Shown piece after piece: positions 7,134 to 7,960 of a stretch of DNA of 7,960 bases. The stretch covers positions 1-7,960 of the forward strand of contig PFWG01000057.1 in NCBI GenBank assembly GCA_002791035.1. The letters are read 5' to 3'. A program made the position numbers and the translations under genes. The DNA comes from Candidatus Portnoybacteria bacterium CG_4_9_14_3_um_filter_43_11. Its GTDB lineage: Bacteria; Patescibacteriota; Minisyncoccia; Portnoybacterales; UBA2143. Every line of letters begins with the position of its first letter. The stretch's first letter is position 1. The notes below the pieces were generated by a model. It had not been told where the DNA came from. It searched no databases and was given only the letters and a program-made list of their open reading frames with translations.

Positions 7134-7164
7134 AAAAGAGGCGACATTCAATGTCGCCTCTTTT
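7134..7164 (+). terminator. Intrinsic terminator after comFC (symmetrical, may act in both directions)
   Basis: A perfect inverted repeat has arms 7134-7148 (AAAAGAGGCGACATT) and 7150-7164, centred on C7149. The realistic hairpin has a GC-rich stem (GAGGCGACA) with a 5-nt loop and an A4/T4 pair at its base supplying the U run. It begins 6 nt after the comFC stop. Because A4 and T4 are symmetrical it could also stop minus-strand transcription. Confidence 0.85.
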
Positions 7165-7185
7165 AAATCTACTGCCTAAAAACAC

Positions 7186-7214
7186 TTGAAGAGATACCTA
7201 AAATAGATTATGCT
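7186..7214 (+). promoter_or_regulatory. Probable promoter of tRNA-Ser(GCU)
   Basis: TTGAAG (7186-7191, 4 of 6) and TATGCT (7209-7214, 4 of 6) are separated by exactly 17 nt. A start about 7 nt downstream (near 7221) would give a short leader before the tRNA at 7226. It lies just after the comFC terminator, where a new promoter is expected. The -10 is weaker than the two TATAAT boxes upstream. Confidence 0.55.
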
Positions 7215-7225
7215 AAAAGCAATTG

Positions 7226-7312
7226 GGAGGAGTCGGATAATGGCATTCCAGCGGCTTGCTAAGCCGTAGCCCTTAATTGGGCTTGCGGGTTCGAGTCCCG
7301 CCTCCTCCGCCA
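7226..7312 (+). tRNA. tRNA-Ser(GCU), class II, CCA encoded
   Basis: A complete cloverleaf can be folded by hand. The acceptor stem GGAGGAG (7226-7232) pairs with CTCCTCC (7302-7308), discriminator G7309, and CCA is encoded at 7310-7312. The D arm is GGA/TCC with loop TAATGGCAT. The anticodon stem GCGGC/GCCGT (one G-U) encloses loop TTGCTAA, giving anticodon GCU at 7258-7260, which reads AGC/AGU serine codons. A long variable arm (AGCCC / GGGCT, 6-nt loop, 7268-7283) is typical of serine tRNAs. The T arm GCGGG/CCCGC has loop TTCGAGT. No mismatched stem suggests decay. Confidence 0.97.
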
Positions 7313-7329
7313 AAGATAATAGTAGTTTT

Positions 7330-7863
7330 ATGCCCGGCGCCGCTTTTAAATTTTTAAAGGAGAGGAATGGATTTACACTCATTGAATTGCTTGTTGTGAT
7401 AGCGATAATAGGAATTCTTTCTTCTGTTATATTTTTAAGCACGAGGCAAGCAAGAGATAACGCGTATTTTGCTAAAGCGAAAAAAGAACTTCGTAGTTTT
7501 CACGAAGCTATAGAATTATACCTAAATGATAGCGGCGGCGATTATCCGCCTGACGCAGACCGCGACATTCCGCCAGGCCTTGAACAGTATCTATCCTCCG
7601 GTATTTTACCTGATGCGGCATAGCCGGGAAGCGTGTTTGACTGGGATAATTGGGAAGATCCTGATACGGGAGAAAAAATTTATCAGATAAGCATTCGATT
7701 CTGTCCTATCGGTCAGCCGGACCAATGCCGTTTCCCCAATCAAGATTGGGCGGAAGATTTCGATATTAACAGCAGTGTTTATTATTGCATATCAGGACCA
7801 TGTAGGGCGCATATTGACGAACCAATCAACCACCCTGGTTATTGTGTAAACTGCGGAAATTGA
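7330..7863 (+). pseudogene. Type IV pilin / pseudopilin-like gene interrupted by an in-frame TAG
   Basis: The N-terminus is a class III prepilin signal: a leader MPGAAFKFLKERNG cleaved after G14, then FTLIELLVVIAIIGILSSVI with the conserved Glu at mature position 5. The hydrophobic N-terminal helix spans about 15-36 and continues amphipathically (RQARDNAYFAKAKKELRSFH). The frame reads 97 sense codons, hits TAG at codon 98 (7621-7623), then stays open for 79 codons (99-177) to TGA at 7861. The second half holds WDNWEDPDTGEKIYQIS and six cysteines (C125, C133, C153, C158, C172, C175) and looks like the proper C-terminal pilin domain. No other lesion is visible. The start at 7330 lacks a clear Shine-Dalgarno; an AAAGGAG just inside the gene precedes an out-of-frame ATG. 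GATAAT at 7315-7320, overlapping the end of the DNA after the tRNA CCA, is a weak possible -10. Ile ATA (7 of 17) and Arg AGG (3 of 8) usage differs from comFC. If translated only to the TAG, it gives an 83-aa mature stub. It could be a recent pseudogene, a sequencing error or a readthrough gene. Confidence 0.85.
7621..7623 (+). other. In-frame amber codon inside the pilin gene
   Basis: TAG at codon 98, in the context GCG GCA TAG CCG GGA AGC. Reading continues in the same frame with pilin-like sequence on the far side, so this is a single-codon interruption and not a frameshift. One transition from TGG (Trp) would create it; from memory, related CPR pilins often have Trp before PGS in this place. 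TAG ends pilM, pilN and pilB here, so it is a working stop in this genome. Confidence 0.9.
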
Positions 7864-7887
7864 TTAATGTAAGAATTTGCCGCCAAA

Positions 7888-7907
7888 CCTGCCTACCGGC
7901 AAGCAGG
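7888..7907. repeat. 20-nt near-palindrome, possible dispersed CPR repeat
   Basis: The element CCTGCCTACC/GGCAAGCAGG is an inverted repeat with 8 of 10 pairs on the plus strand. The two imperfect pairs are C-A on the plus strand but G-U on the minus strand, so only the minus-strand RNA would fold fully. It lies between the pilin gene and the next tRNA. From memory, a perfect version (CCTGCCTG...CAGGCAGG) is a very common dispersed repeat in Parcubacteria genomes. An A-run and TTT follow, but with no clear U run on either side it is a poor terminator. Confidence 0.6.
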
Positions 7908-7925
7908 AAAAAATTTGTCATATTT

Positions 7926-7960
7926 GGAGAGGTGCTTGAGTGGCCGAAAAGGACAGTCTT
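7926..7960 (+). tRNA. tRNA-Ser with U34 anticodon, probably UGA (5' part only, cut by window edge)
   Basis: The 5' acceptor strand GGAGAGG (7926-7932), TG, and a D arm CTT-GAGTGGCCGAA-AAG match the usual tRNA-Ser form. The anticodon stem ACAGT is followed by C, T, T at positions 32-34, so the first anticodon base is U. UGA (serine UCA) is the expected completion. The 3' half is outside the window. The acceptor sequence differs from the tRNA-Ser at 7226, so it is a separate isoacceptor and not a duplicate. Confidence 0.85.

Noticed and set aside
7176..7442. 88-codon minus-strand frame across the tRNA-Ser gene and pilin start
   Set aside because: It is the antisense of tRNA-Ser(GCU); the AGLEPASPIKGYGLASRWN-like stretch is a well-known false translation of tRNA genes.
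7621..7623. Genetic-code reassignment of TAG
   Set aside because: pilM, pilN and pilB end in TAG exactly where their families end, so TAG acts as a stop in this genome.
7633..7863. Independent 76-codon gene starting at GTG 7633
   Set aside because: It continues the pilin frame after the amber codon, lacks a convincing ribosome site and has no signal or membrane anchor; it is better read as the pilin C-terminal half.
7226..7960. Integrated element with att duplication of a tRNA-Ser end
   Set aside because: The two tRNA genes differ in acceptor and D-arm sequence and no integrase or direct repeat is visible in the interval.
1..7960. CRISPR array, insertion sequence or riboswitch
   Set aside because: No regularly spaced repeats, transposase motifs or recognisable riboswitch core were seen on either strand.

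Overview
The window carries most of a type IV pilus (T4P) assembly operon on the minus strand, a divergent competence-type gene (comFC) on the plus strand, and then a short plus-strand block made of a class II tRNA-Ser gene, a type IV pilin-like gene split by one in-frame amber codon, a palindromic element and the start of a second tRNA-Ser. The likely source is a Patescibacteria/CPR bacterium of the Parcubacteria kind. This is inferred from the compact pilM-N-O-X-B-T-C operon with no PilQ secretin seen, the style of the Cys-rich pilin, sparse Shine-Dalgarno signals, and a CCTGCC...GGCAGG-type palindrome that I recall as common in such genomes. It rests on pattern recall, not on a search.

Minus strand, in transcription order from about 6360 down to 1: pilM (actin-like cytoplasmic ring), pilN and pilO (single-pass alignment proteins), an unrecognised 112-aa single-pass protein where diderm operons would have pilP, pilB (extension ATPase), pilT (retraction ATPase) and pilC (platform protein, cut by the window edge). 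Gaps are 26, 4, 29, 26, 15 and 14 nt, and no terminator is visible between genes, so this looks like one transcript from a TGGTATAAT promoter just upstream of pilM. PilM binds the N-terminus of PilN, PilN/PilO form the inner-membrane scaffold, PilC is the rotor or platform, and PilB and PilT drive pilus extension and retraction.

Plus strand: comFC (zinc-finger phosphoribosyltransferase family, linked to DNA uptake) starts 100 nt from pilM, with its own TGGTATAAT promoter placed so that the mRNA would be nearly or fully leaderless. A strong hairpin terminator follows. Next come a complete tRNA-Ser(GCU) with encoded CCA, the pilin gene, and the first 35 nt of another tRNA-Ser. Together, T4P with both ATPases plus ComFC suggests natural DNA uptake.

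The most notable feature is the pilin gene. A good prepilin signal and N-terminal helix are followed at codon 98 by TAG, yet the frame stays open for 79 more codons with six cysteines. TAG ends pilM, pilN and pilB in this same window, so general amber reassignment is unlikely. A recent nonsense mutation (probably TGG to TAG), a sequencing error or readthrough are the live options.

There is no gene-free stretch over 300 bases.
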